NCBI GenBank assembly: GCA_009827215.1
Contig: WUAJ01000002.1
Span: 1-42,315 of the forward strand
Source: Phycisphaeraceae bacterium
Lineage (GTDB): Bacteria > Planctomycetota > Phycisphaerae > Phycisphaerales > UBA1924
Length of the DNA: 42,315 nucleotides
Direction: 5' to 3'
The stretch's first letter is position 1. Every line of letters starts with the position of its first letter. The position numbers and the translations under genes are program-made. The notes below the pieces were generated by a model. The model made no database searches. It was not told the origin of the DNA and worked only from the letters and a program-made list of their open reading frames with translations. Positions 25,122 to 33,365 of this stretch are shown here, in pieces.

Positions 25122-25577
25122 TTAGAGCGCGATCGGATTCACGCCTGCGTGTGGGTGCTCGGCGCCGTCGTAGACCTTGAGCTTCTTGAGCATCTGGCGT
25201 CCGAGACGGTTCTTGGGGAGCATGCGGCGGACAGCTTCGGAGACGAGGATGTCCGAGCGGCGTTCGCGGAGGTTGCCGAGGGTTTCTGCTTTCTGACCGC
25301 CGGGGTATCCGGAGTAGGTCAGGCGCATGCTCTGATCGGCTTTGTTTCCTGAGAGTCCGACCTTGCCGGCATTGACGACAATGACGAAATCACCACAGTC
25401 GACATGCGGGGTGTACTCTGGACGGTGCTTGCCCATGAGGACGGTCGCGATGTCCGATGCGAGACGGCCGAGCGATTGGTCTGTTGCGTCAACGATGCGC
25501 CATTGCTTCGCGACTTCGCCGTTCTTAGCCATGTAAGTCTCGCGGCGGAGGTGGTGGCGTGTTGGTTTGCTTCCCAT
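25122..25577 (-). CDS. rplM: 50S ribosomal protein L13
   Basis: A 151-residue L13, an early-assembly protein of the large subunit. Visible family motifs: WRIVDATDQSLGRLASDIAT, the LMGKHRPEYTPHVDCGDFVI block, RLTYSGYPGG and the C-terminal RRMLPKNRLGRQMLKKLKVY. The start ATG at 25577 (MGSKPTRHHLRRETYMAKNG) has GGAG upstream; an inner ATG (MAKNG) is less likely because no site precedes it. The first residues (about 15) form an extra basic N-terminus. It is the first gene of rplM-rpsI. The likely promoter lies at 25790-25762, so the mRNA would have a leader of about 180 nt. Confidence 0.95.
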   Translation of the reverse strand: MGSKPTRHHLRRETYMAKNGEVAKQWRIVDATDQSLGRLASDIATVLMGKHRPEYTPHVDCGDFVIVVNAGKVGLSGNKADQSMRLTYSGYPGGQKAETLGNLRERRSDILVSEAVRRMLPKNRLGRQMLKKLKVYDGAEHPHAGVNPIAL

Positions 25578-25761
25578 GGGGATCTCCTAACCTTGATGAC
25601 TCGTTGGATCTGGACATGTTCAATCGAGACGATGAACGATGCAGCCCGAATCCGCTGAGGGGGGTGCTTGGTACGCTGCCTACCGGGCAGGGCGGGCGGA
25701 TCGTTTGAGCGAGCCGCAGGTTTGTGAAATATGCTCAGCGGGCAAGCCGCTGGGAACACAG

Positions 25762-25790
25762 AAATTAGGCGTTGAAATGGATCGGGTCAA
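25762..25790 (-). promoter_or_regulatory. Likely promoter of rplM-rpsI
   Basis: On the minus strand TTGACC (25790-25785) and TAATTT (25767-25762) are 17 nt apart, a good sigma-70-like pair. It implies a leader of roughly 180 nt before rplM. A small hairpin CTGCC-TACCG-GGCAG at 25676-25690 lies in that leader; r-protein autoregulation is possible but not shown. Confidence 0.45.
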
Positions 25791-25842
25791 ATTCATGGCT
25801 CAAACAGAGCATGCAATGGAGCAAATTGCCCGATGAATAGGC

Positions 25843-27447
25843 ATGGATGATGCGAACCAAACGCCGCAGAGCGAAGCGATAGAACACCAATCAAAATCCG
25901 ATCATGCTCCCACGCAGGATCAGCGGATGACTGATCCCGGCACGCCGATGTCGGGGTTGATCGCGCTCGTCTTCGCGATCATCGTCGCGGCGGGAACGAT
26001 CTTCTGGCAGAACCTCCCAGAATCGACCCATTACGCAGTGATCGGTGAGGACATGCCTGAGATGGTGATCTCTGCAGAAGCCTCAGCGCCTGGACGATTC
26101 GGACAGGTCGATCTCGCGGCTCGGATGTTCATCCGAGGTCGGACAATGCTCGCGGGCAATGAAGCGAGCATCATGTCGCAGTTTGTCGCCGCGTACACGC
26201 CTGAAGATCAAGTCCGCACGATCATCATGAGTGGTGAGTTCGAGGACGCGGACGCGGCGCTGAATCGGATCGAATCCGCACGGCTGGAACTCGCGAGCAG
26301 GCTCGATGACATTGAGGGCGCCGAGAACGCGGAGATCATCGAAGGTGATGGGTTCGTGCTCGAAGAACTTGATGATGCTGGAAAGACTGAGATCTCACGC
26401 TACGGCATTGTGTTCGAGGAGCTCGACGCGCTTCAATCGATCTATACCAATGGCCCGGACTCGATTGATGATCCGATGCGTGATCAGCTCATCGCTCGTT
26501 ATGGTGTGCTCGGACAAGCGGCGCTCGCGTATGGACTCGATGACAACGATCCGATGCGCGAGCCGATTGTGAATGGATTTGTGGGGATTGCGCTGCTGTT
26601 GTTCTTTGCGATGATGGTTGTGGTGCTCGCAACGATCGCAGGGTTTGTGCTGCTGATCTTTGGGGTCGTGCAGTTCTCCGTCGGGAAGATGAAGTTCCGA
26701 TTCCAATCTCCGGCGCCTGGTGGATCGGTATTTCTCGAAACCTATGGCTTGTTCGTCGCGGGATTCGCGGTGCTCTCGATCGGTTTGTTTGTGGTCAGCA
26801 CAAAGTTCAATCCGGCGCTCGGAGCATTGGCGCTCCCGCTCCAGTGGGTGCTGCTACTGGTGCCATTATGGGCGATTGTGCGTGGGATGAAGGTGCACGA
26901 TTGGAAGGATGCGATCGGATTCCATCGCGGCGAAGGACTCTTTAAAGAAATCGGCTGCGGATTTATCGCGTACCTCGCGAGCATCCCGGTATTCTTGATC
27001 GGTATCGTGATCACGCTGTTGATTGTAATCGCGCAGGGCATGATGGCGCAAGCACAAGGACAACCTCCTGAGTTGGTTGAGAATCCTGTCTTCAAGCTGC
27101 TTAGTGACTCAAGTCCGATCGCGATTTTCTTGGTCTTTACGCTCGCGACGGTCTGGGCGCCGCTCACAGAAGAACTGATCTTCCGCGGCGCGTTACATCG
27201 TCACATGTGCGGTCGTTTGCACTGGGTGCTCGCGGCTTTCCTGACGGCGATCTTGTTCGCGTACATGCACTCGTACGGGCCGTTGATGGTTGCGCCGCTG
27301 ATCGCGCTGGGATTCATGTTCGCTATTATGCGTCAGTGGCGCGGATCACTCATCGCGCCGATCACGGCGCACTTCATCCACAACGCGAGCTTGGTCGGTT
27401 TCATGATCGTGTTTATTTCGCTCTTGAAAGATCCGATCCTCAGCTGA
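25843..27447 (+). CDS. CPBP-family intramembrane metalloprotease with a large extracytoplasmic insert
   Basis: The C-terminal part carries the three motifs of CPBP (Rce1-like, Abi) proteases: EELIFRG (Glu443-Glu444, Arg448), FAYMHS (about 472-477) and HFIHNA (about 510-515), within a bundle of membrane helices from residue 244 to 534. Such enzymes cleave near membranes; targets in bacteria are mostly unknown. Unusually, residues 60-243 form an acidic soluble region between the first membrane helix (37-54) and the rest, which would lie outside. The start ATG at 25843 has only weak upstream Shine-Dalgarno sequence. The gene ends inside the stop region of the convergent VTT gene: the two coding regions overlap by 8 bp, leaving no room for a terminator. 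Confidence 0.85.
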   Translation: MDDANQTPQSEAIEHQSKSDHAPTQDQRMTDPGTPMSGLIALVFAIIVAAGTIFWQNLPESTHYAVIGEDMPEMVISAEASAPGRFGQVDLAARMFIRGRTMLAGNEASIMSQFVAAYTPEDQVRTIIMSGEFEDADAALNRIESARLELASRLDDIEGAENAEIIEGDGFVLEELDDAGKTEISRYGIVFEELDALQSIYTNGPDSIDDPMRDQLIARYGVLGQAALAYGLDDNDPMREPIVNGFVGIALLLFFAMMVVVLATIAGFVLLIFGVVQFSVGKMKFRFQSPAPGGSVFLETYGLFVAGFAVLSIGLFVVSTKFNPALGALALPLQWVLLLVPLWAIVRGMKVHDWKDAIGFHRGEGLFKEIGCGFIAYLASIPVFLIGIVITLLIVIAQGMMAQAQGQPPELVENPVFKLLSDSSPIAIFLVFTLATVWAPLTEELIFRGALHRHMCGRLHWVLAAFLTAILFAYMHSYGPLMVAPLIALGFMFAIMRQWRGSLIAPITAHFIHNASLVGFMIVFISLLKDPILS

Positions 27448-28627
27448 CCGCCTGCGGGATCGCTTGAGCAGATTGATCGTTGGCGTTTGATACTTTGAGC
27501 AGCGCCGAAGCCGCGACCTTGGAGATGACGATCAGCGCCATGATGGTCGCGACGATTCCAGCGACAATCACCCAGCGTGGTTGGTCGAATCCGCCGTTCC
27601 ATCCAGTGAAGGACACACCAATGAGAACCGCCGCGAGTGTGCGTGGGGTCATCCCGATGACAGTGCCGAGCACGAAGACCCCACGAGAGACTCCCAGGCA
27701 TCCAAGGAAGAGGTTGGTGAGCGCGAACGGAGCGCTTGGAGATGCACGCAGGAGCGAGACGATCAGCACGGCACGCTTGGGACTCGCAGTCAGTAATGCA
27801 TCGCGTACCATCACGGCACGCGGAGATTTGTTGAGTTCATGCTCGACGCGATGACGAGCGACGCGGCGCACGAGTTCGTAACCGATCAATGACGCGCCAC
27901 CAAATCCGATGAGCGCCGCAGGGAGACCAAACGCGACCCCAAAGGTGTATCCCGCAAGGATCGCTTGTGAGACTGTCGGGAGGCATCCGAGTCCGGCGAG
28001 GATGATGAACGCGGCGGTGTAGATGCTGAGTCCAAGAATCAGTTGTGTGGTTGATCCCGCGCTTCCGACGAGTGCGGCGCTGATGGGTTCCATATTGAGT
28101 ACGAGCATGACACCCGCGAAGCTTGGTAGCGTTGCCCACGCAACGCCGAGGATCATCGCGGGACCGAGTCTGCGGAGCATGGCGCAGCCGCCTTTGAGTC
28201 GATCGCGTCCCATCTTGTGGACGAATCCGATCGCGAAGATCGTCGCGAGTGCTGCGGCAATGAATGGTGCGCGCTGCGGCGAGAGAAGCTGCGCGCTGAT
28301 CCATTCGCGCCAAGCGATCGGCATGATCTCGATCAGTGTCGGCATCGAGATCACCGCCGCGATGAGCGTGATGCTCCAGTAGAAACCCTGCATGATCAGG
28401 CGAGATCGGAGAGGTTTGGGTTGATCGGATCTGGTTGAAGCGCCGACCATCGCGCACGCCGCGGCACTCGCGAAAGAACTCGGACCACTGCACCCCTCGC
28501 AACGACACCCCTCGTCGCACCCGCTGTCTTCACTCGGAAGCACATGCAGATCGATCGCGACAGGTCGATCCGGCGCGGGAGCGATCCGCTCTTTCTCTAA
28601 TTGAGACTGTGTATCAACGACGGTCAT
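27440..28627 (-). CDS. VTT-domain (TVP38/TMEM64 family) membrane protein, copy 1, with a cysteine-rich N-terminus
   Basis: A 395-residue multi-pass protein. The region from about residue 140 has the TVP38/TMEM64-like layout (VTT, a DedA-related superfamily): GCLPTVSQAILAGYTFG, then RVARHRVEHELNKSPRA and LLRASPSAPFALTNLFLG, then VIGMTPRTLAAV. DedA/VTT proteins are linked to lipid and ion traffic in the membrane; a specific substrate cannot be given. The soluble N-terminus contains CDEGCRCEGC (C-x3-C-x-C-x2-C), a metal-binding-like cluster absent from copy 2. The start ATG has no ribosome site; TACCAT lies 6 nt before it. It follows copy 2 by 33 bp, so it may also be read through from there. 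Confidence 0.82.
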   Translation of the reverse strand: MTVVDTQSQLEKERIAPAPDRPVAIDLHVLPSEDSGCDEGCRCEGCSGPSSFASAAACAMVGASTRSDQPKPLRSRLIMQGFYWSITLIAAVISMPTLIEIMPIAWREWISAQLLSPQRAPFIAAALATIFAIGFVHKMGRDRLKGGCAMLRRLGPAMILGVAWATLPSFAGVMLVLNMEPISAALVGSAGSTTQLILGLSIYTAAFIILAGLGCLPTVSQAILAGYTFGVAFGLPAALIGFGGASLIGYELVRRVARHRVEHELNKSPRAVMVRDALLTASPKRAVLIVSLLRASPSAPFALTNLFLGCLGVSRGVFVLGTVIGMTPRTLAAVLIGVSFTGWNGGFDQPRWVIVAGIVATIMALIVISKVAASALLKVSNANDQSAQAIPQAVS

Positions 28628-28660
28628 CGGGGGATGGTAGACCCCTCAAGATGAGGTTTC

Positions 28661-29485
28661 TCAGTCGTTTGTGGATGGTTCTTCGTCGTGGCTCTCAGAA
28701 GCGGGATCCGCTGAATCGCTTGGCCCCATCGCTCTTTCGATCGCTTTGTTCGCCATGTTTCCCAAGAGCAGAAGCACGCCGATCATCAGAACGATGCCAG
28801 CGATAACGAGCCATTTGGGTTTGTCGTACTCGTCCCAGCTCTCGATCTGCGATCCGATCCAGACGGCCGCGAAGGTTCGCGGCGCCATCCCCACGATGGT
28901 CGCGATGACATAGGGGACGAGTTTCACTCCCGACACGGCCATGAAGCCGTTCATGAGCGAGAATGGAGACGCGGGCGAGACGCGCAGGAGCATGAGGATG
29001 CCTGTAGCGCGCCAGAAGCCGTGCTTGATAAACGCGTCGCGGACGATCTGTGCTTTGGGGTGACGATGGAGTTCTTTCTCGACGCGTTTGCGAGCGATGA
29101 GCAGCGCGATGCAGTATCCAATGATCGACGCGCCGGTGAATCCCGCGAGTGCGGCGGGGAATCCGAATCCGATCCCAAACGCGAATCCCGCGAGGATCGC
29201 TTGGGAGTAGGTCGGGAGGAATCCGACGCCTGCGGTGATGATGAAGATCCCGATGTACATCGCGAGACCGATCGCGAGTGATCCGCCGCCCTCTTGGTTG
29301 CGCTGGAGGAGGATGTCGGACGCTTTGGACATGTTGGCGAGCAGGAGGAACCCAGCAATCGCGGGCATCGCGGCCCAGAGGAATCCGAGGACCGCGGCGG
29401 GACCGAGACGGGAGACGATCGCGCCGAATGATTGGTTGGAGTCTTGTAATGACTCTGGAGCTTGGTTTGAAGGGGTTTCGGTCAT
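28661..29485 (-). CDS. VTT-domain (TVP38/TMEM64 family) membrane protein, copy 2
   Basis: A 274-residue paralogue of the downstream gene, similar through the membrane part: GVGFLPTYSQAILAGFAFGI, ARKRVEKELHRHPKA, LLRVSPASPFSLMNGFM and IVGMAPRTFAAV. The cysteine-rich N-terminus of copy 1 is missing. The frame is open upstream to 29722, but that stretch has no family similarity; the ATG at 29485 (MTETPSNQAPES) is taken. It lacks a ribosome site and has TACCAT exactly 6 nt before the ATG, as does copy 1. The conserved start context of both copies is odd. Divergent from the zinc-ribbon membrane protein at 29543. Confidence 0.82.
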   Translation of the reverse strand: MTETPSNQAPESLQDSNQSFGAIVSRLGPAAVLGFLWAAMPAIAGFLLLANMSKASDILLQRNQEGGGSLAIGLAMYIGIFIITAGVGFLPTYSQAILAGFAFGIGFGFPAALAGFTGASIIGYCIALLIARKRVEKELHRHPKAQIVRDAFIKHGFWRATGILMLLRVSPASPFSLMNGFMAVSGVKLVPYVIATIVGMAPRTFAAVWIGSQIESWDEYDKPKWLVIAGIVLMIGVLLLLGNMANKAIERAMGPSDSADPASESHDEEPSTND

Positions 29486-29542
29486 GGGGTGATGGTATGC
29501 GATGGATCTGAGTGAGAGATTGATGCGTATCTCTCCGATGGA

Positions 29543-30208
29543 ATGCATCGCGGATTGCTCATCGGAATGTATATTTTCGCCACAGTGATCGTACTGGGGT
29601 ATTTGGTTGACGCTCAGAATGTCCGAAGATGTTATGACATCGGGTTCCCAGCTTATTTTTTCGTAGAAATCGAAGACGGTGAGTACATCGTACAAAATGA
29701 GGATGAGTATTCCCTTGAACATGACTCAGACGCATGGTTCTCAGGAATCAACTTGTACGCTAGACCAAAGAGAACCCGAGGGCCTGTCAAGAACGGTTTC
29801 ACTTTCTACTACACATGCAGTTTCATGGAATCTCAATCAGATGTCCGGATATATGACTTAGGAGAGCATTCGGAAAAAGAACTCCAGCGCGTATACGAAG
29901 CATGTCTTGCATATGCGAAGGCCCATCCTGTGTACGCACCCTATCGCCCTGGTGAACCCGCAACGGTCATATTTGATTCTGCTCAGATGATCAAATGCGG
30001 CGCAGGGCTCGCCTCTTACTTGGGACTGCCAGCATTGGTCACTTGGATGATCTCGTATGTGGTTTCTGCTGAGAAGATGAGTTCAAGCTCATACAGACGA
30101 GAACACATGCTCTGTGTACATTGCGCCTACGAAATCGAAGGGCTCACCTCGCCTATCTGCCCTGAATGCGGCAAGGAGCATGGTTCAAAGATCGGAGAGC
30201 CCGCCTAA
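29543..30208 (+). CDS. Two-pass membrane protein with C-terminal zinc ribbon
   Basis: A 221-residue protein with an N-terminal membrane helix (LLIGMYIFATVIVLGYLV), a soluble middle region (about 30-140), a second helix near residue 160 (GLASYLGLPALVTWMISYVV), and a C-terminal zinc ribbon CVHCAYEIEGLTSPICPECG (Cys-x2-Cys, then Cys-x2-Cys). Planctomycete genomes contain many proteins with such CxxC-GL-P-CPECG ribbons at a terminus; their role is unknown. The sequence is AT-richer than its neighbours. The ATG at 29543 has no clear ribosome site; an ATG at 29567 is another possible start. No partner is apparent. Confidence 0.7.
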   Translation: MHRGLLIGMYIFATVIVLGYLVDAQNVRRCYDIGFPAYFFVEIEDGEYIVQNEDEYSLEHDSDAWFSGINLYARPKRTRGPVKNGFTFYYTCSFMESQSDVRIYDLGEHSEKELQRVYEACLAYAKAHPVYAPYRPGEPATVIFDSAQMIKCGAGLASYLGLPALVTWMISYVVSAEKMSSSSYRREHMLCVHCAYEIEGLTSPICPECGKEHGSKIGEPA

Positions 30209-30291
30209 ACTCTCGTATCGTTCGGAGGTTTCGGGCGATTGACACCCTGTTTCCCCCTGTGCCAACGCATGGGATTGAGGAGAGTTTCGGC

Positions 30292-31224
30292 ATGATCCCG
30301 CACCCGCCGCCCCGTGAGAGTTCTTTAGGTTTCTTGTACCTGCCGCCATTTCGCGTGCAGGGGTATTCCGTCGCGGGTGAAGCGACGGCGATCTCGATCC
30401 CTGAGATGGATGTCTGCTTCGATATGGGCAAAGCGTTCCGCGCGCATCTTGCTCCGAAGTACTGCGTACTCTCGCACGGGCACATGGACCACATCGGTGG
30501 TCTCGCCTACTGGTGCTCGCAGCGCAACTTCCAGGGGATGGGGCCGGGGACGATTATCTGTGACAAGCGCATCGAGGACGATGTCCGCGAGATGATGAAC
30601 GGCTTCCACAAGCTCGAACGGCAGCAGACCCCCTACGAACTCATCGCGATTGAAGAAGGTGAAGATTTCGAGATCAAGAACAACATCGTGCTGCGTCCGT
30701 TCCACACAGAACACACCTGTCCGAGCATGGGGTACTCGATCATCGAGAAACGCACAAAGCTCAAACCAGAGCTCGCGGGACTCCCTCAAGAGAAGATCAA
30801 AGAACTGCGACAGCGCGGCGAGGAGATCGTCAACCACTTCGAGGTCCCGCTCGTTGCCTACACAGGGGACACGCTCCCAGGGGCGCACCTGCTGACTCCA
30901 GAGGTGATGAACGCGCAGATCATCATCAGCGAGTGCACCTTCTTTGAACCCGATCACACCAAACGCGCGAAGGTCGGGATGCACATGCATGTCAACGACA
31001 TCGCGGAATGGCTCAAAGTCGCGCAGTGCGAGCACATGGTGCTCTGTCATGTCTCGCGCCGGACACACATGGGACAAGCACGCAAGGCGCTGATGTCCGT
31101 CGCCGGGAAAGAACTGTGCGAGCGTGTGCACTTCCTGATGGATCATCGCACCAATCGCGAGCGCTACGAGGTGCAAGCGGAAGAAGCGCGGAAGATGGAA
31201 GAAGAACTCGCGAATCGCGACTGA
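30292..31224 (+). CDS. MBL-fold metallohydrolase, RNase Z-like
   Basis: A 310-residue metallo-beta-lactamase-fold enzyme. Visible: SHGHMDHIGG (metal-binding His-x-His-x-Asp-His at residues 62-67), PFHTEHTCPSMGY (further His), AYTGDT (metal Asp) and MVLCHVSRRTHMGQA (final His). The order matches RNase Z-like proteins, but the long flexible arm typical of tRNase Z is not obvious, so a general hydrolase on phosphodiester or other substrates is also possible. The ATG at 30292 lies 7 nt after AGGAGAG; the open frame continues upstream to 30166 and would overlap the previous gene. Convergent with pyrE, 23 bp apart. Confidence 0.85.
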   Translation: MIPHPPPRESSLGFLYLPPFRVQGYSVAGEATAISIPEMDVCFDMGKAFRAHLAPKYCVLSHGHMDHIGGLAYWCSQRNFQGMGPGTIICDKRIEDDVREMMNGFHKLERQQTPYELIAIEEGEDFEIKNNIVLRPFHTEHTCPSMGYSIIEKRTKLKPELAGLPQEKIKELRQRGEEIVNHFEVPLVAYTGDTLPGAHLLTPEVMNAQIIISECTFFEPDHTKRAKVGMHMHVNDIAEWLKVAQCEHMVLCHVSRRTHMGQARKALMSVAGKELCERVHFLMDHRTNRERYEVQAEEARKMEEELANRD

Positions 31225-31247
31225 TCCGGATCGGATCTATCCTCAAC

Positions 31248-31811
31248 TTACTCGTCGACGCCCAGATCCTGCTTGGTGAACAGCGCATGGAACTCGACTC
31301 CCGCGCCCTCGATGTTCTCGCGTGCGCCCTCTTGTCGATCGATCACGCTGATGATCGCGGGGACTTTCGCACCCAGCGACTTGAGCACTTCCACAGCTTC
31401 GAGTGCCTGACCTCCGGTCGTCGCGACATCTTCGACGAAGATCACAACATCGCCCTCGTTGACTTCCCCTTCGACCTGCTTCGCTGTGCCGTAGTCTTTC
31501 TTCGCGTTGCGGACGAAGATCGCGGGTTTCTTGGTATTCATCGATGCGATGGTCACAAGCGGGATCCCTCCGAGTTCGGCGCCAGCGAGGCGTGTGACTG
31601 AGCCGTGGGTTTGCTCGATCTGGGAGATGACCTGACCAAACAGGGGTCCGAGTTCTTCGAGGATCTCCGGCTTGGTGGAGAACTTGTACTTGTCGAGGTA
31701 ATACGAACTCGTGCGACCTGAGCGAAGGGTGAACTCTCCACGCAGGAGCGAAGCGTTGGCGATTCGTTGAGCGAGTGGGGAGATCGGTTTGGTCGAAGAC
31801 TCAGAACTCAT
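31248..31811 (-). CDS. pyrE: Orotate phosphoribosyltransferase
   Basis: A 187-residue enzyme that joins orotate to PRPP to make orotidine monophosphate in de novo pyrimidine synthesis. The PRPP-binding motif VIFVEDVATTGGQALEAVEV (the acidic pair plus ATTGG) is clear, as are LRSGRTSSYYLDKYKFST and the flexible-loop segment AKKDYGTAKQVEG with its Lys residues. Length is typical for a bacterial PyrE. The ATG at 31811 has GGAGC nearby. Its upstream region (31812-32103, shared with a divergent gene) contains a weak T-flanked hairpin and a chain of competing CCCC/GGGG repeats; these could regulate pyrE by attenuation, as in some bacteria, but this is inferred. Confidence 0.93.
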   Translation of the reverse strand: MSSESSTKPISPLAQRIANASLLRGEFTLRSGRTSSYYLDKYKFSTKPEILEELGPLFGQVISQIEQTHGSVTRLAGAELGGIPLVTIASMNTKKPAIFVRNAKKDYGTAKQVEGEVNEGDVVIFVEDVATTGGQALEAVEVLKSLGAKVPAIISVIDRQEGARENIEGAGVEFHALFTKQDLGVDE

Positions 31812-31878
31812 GAAGGTGCTCCGCTTTGATGGGGTGTTGATCGGTGGATGGTCCGGGAATTATGGGCGTAGGTGCATG

Positions 31879-31904
31879 AAAAACCTAGATTTGGACGGTT
31901 TTTT
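31879..31904. promoter_or_regulatory. A/T-rich hairpin, terminator-like on both strands, ahead of pyrE
   Basis: AAAAACC (31879-31885) pairs with GGTTTTT (31897-31903) around an 11-nt loop. Both ends are A- or T-runs, so in either direction it ends in a run of T. On the minus strand it would precede the pyrE start by about 70 nt. Confidence 0.35.
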
Positions 31905-31928
31905 CTCGTGCAAGCGTCATAATTGCTT

Positions 31929-31977
31929 CCCCAGTGCGTTTGGGGTGTTGAGCCCCACTTGGGGATGAAGCATCCCC
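31929..31977. promoter_or_regulatory. Chain of alternating CCCC/GGGG segments able to form competing hairpins
   Basis: Five complementary segments occur in 49 bp: CCCCA (31929-31933), TGGGG (31941-31945), CCCCA (31953-31957), TGGGG (31960-31964) and CATCCCC (31971-31977). Each segment can pair with its neighbour on either side, and GGGGATG (31961-31967) pairs perfectly with CATCCCC. Such mutually exclusive pairing is what an attenuator or a riboswitch-like leader would need. Which strand is transcribed is not settled. Confidence 0.35.
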
Positions 31978-32103
31978 TCATGCACGCCGATATATGTTGT
32001 TCGGCCAGGGATGGTGAGGTCGATGGGTCGTGTGGCGGCATAGGTGCCGTGAACCCGTCAGGAACAAACATGAACGCTTGAAGGATTCGGGAGGATCTCC
32101 ACT

Positions 32104-33285
32104 ATGAAGTTGAATGCACGCCAAATCTGGTTGATCGCTGGTCTGTCCATGGGAATGCTCGGCTCGAGCACACTGGCGCAGGTCGCTCCGCCGCCGACAG
32201 AGTCGAAGAAGGAAGAGCCCGCGGCTCAACCTGAAGCTGGTGCAGCACAAAGCGAAGCAACTGAATCGACTCAACCACAGGCACAACCAGAGAAGCGTCC
32301 ATTGATGACGCATACACCTGGTGCGAACCAGACCGGTACAGAGAATCTCCCAACGAGCACGCCATATCCAAAGCTGCTCGCGAAGGACGAGAATGGGAAG
32401 ATCATCCGCCTGACCGAACTCCCTGACATTCTGGCGCTGCGCTCTAACCCAACGGTTGGTCAGCGTTCAGTGACCGCGATCATGCCCGTGCTCTACGGGC
32501 GACGCGCTCGCTTTGAGCGTCTGGTGATCGATAACCTCGACCTCTACTGGATGGTGACTGATGGCCGTCTGGAAACGATGGATCTCAACGACATCAAGAA
32601 GATGTCTGAGGTTGCTGAGATGATCAAGCCGCTCGTGGGTCGCACGACGCTCTCGCAAGAACTCCGCAACCGTGGAATCCTGACTCGTACGCAAGCAGGA
32701 ATGAACGAGTACATCGTCAACGAGTACAAGCAAGGGATCACGACTGAGATTCAGTTCGAGTCCGAAGAACCACTCAGCGAGATCATGCGATTCATCCTGC
32801 AAGACTCGATCCACGAGACCATCCAAGCCTATCGCGCGATGCTCGCGGAACTCTCCTTCCAGGTCGCCGATCTGGTGAAAGAGACACAACTCTCTTCATC
32901 CGCAGCAATCGCTCTTGCCGACTTGCAAGCACCACTCGCGGACAACAAGGAAGAGCAGCAAGCACACCTCGCGAAGCTCGATGAAGCGTTCCGCGCTCTG
33001 AGTCTCGAAGAAGGCATCGAGCTGCTGACCGCGATGCGCAATCAACGAAAGAACCCTGACATCTCACCTGCGATCCAAGAGATCAATGTCATGCACGATC
33101 GCAAGGTCGATATGAGCGAGAAAGAAGGATACTTCGAAGGCGAGATCCGCTATCAAGACGGTCGCGTGATCAAAACGAAAGAAACCAAAGCCGCTCATAA
33201 AGAGAAACTTGATCAGACAACAGAAGAGCTTGAAAAAGCGAAGGAAGGTAAGTCTGATGGCGCCGGAGTTCCGGTCGACGATTAA
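32104..33285 (+). CDS. Exported protein of unknown function
   Basis: The 393-residue product starts MKLNARQIWLIAGLSMGMLG and has a signal peptide with cleavage near TLAQ. A low-complexity stretch of Pro, Ala, Glu and Gln (residues 30-70) follows, then a region starting KLLAKDENGKIIRLTELPDI. The rest is mostly helical and charged (for example DDIKKMSEVAEMIKPL is approximated by DIKKMSEVAEMIKPLVG, and SLEEGIELLTAMRNQRK). I do not recognise a family. The ATG follows GGGAGG (32089-32094) by 9 nt. It ends in an acidic tail and is convergent with lysS across a shared terminator. Confidence 0.7.
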   Translation: MKLNARQIWLIAGLSMGMLGSSTLAQVAPPPTESKKEEPAAQPEAGAAQSEATESTQPQAQPEKRPLMTHTPGANQTGTENLPTSTPYPKLLAKDENGKIIRLTELPDILALRSNPTVGQRSVTAIMPVLYGRRARFERLVIDNLDLYWMVTDGRLETMDLNDIKKMSEVAEMIKPLVGRTTLSQELRNRGILTRTQAGMNEYIVNEYKQGITTEIQFESEEPLSEIMRFILQDSIHETIQAYRAMLAELSFQVADLVKETQLSSSAAIALADLQAPLADNKEEQQAHLAKLDEAFRALSLEEGIELLTAMRNQRKNPDISPAIQEINVMHDRKVDMSEKEGYFEGEIRYQDGRVIKTKETKAAHKEKLDQTTEELEKAKEGKSDGAGVPVDD

Positions 33286-33315
33286 TCCAAATCACATCCT
33301 CTACTGTGAATCAGA

Positions 33316-33344
33316 AAACACCCGGCTTTCATCGCCGGGTGTTT
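33316..33344. terminator. Bidirectional terminator between the exported protein and lysS
   Basis: AAACACCCGGC (33316-33326) pairs with GCCGGGTGTTT (33334-33344) around a 7-nt loop, with A and T runs on both sides. Confidence 0.9.
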
Positions 33345-33365
33345 CTACATAGAAACAGCTGTTGA

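Noticed and set aside
30166-30291. Upstream extension of the MBL-fold gene
   Set aside because: It overlaps the end of the zinc-ribbon gene and has no ribosome site; the start at 30292 has AGGAGAG.
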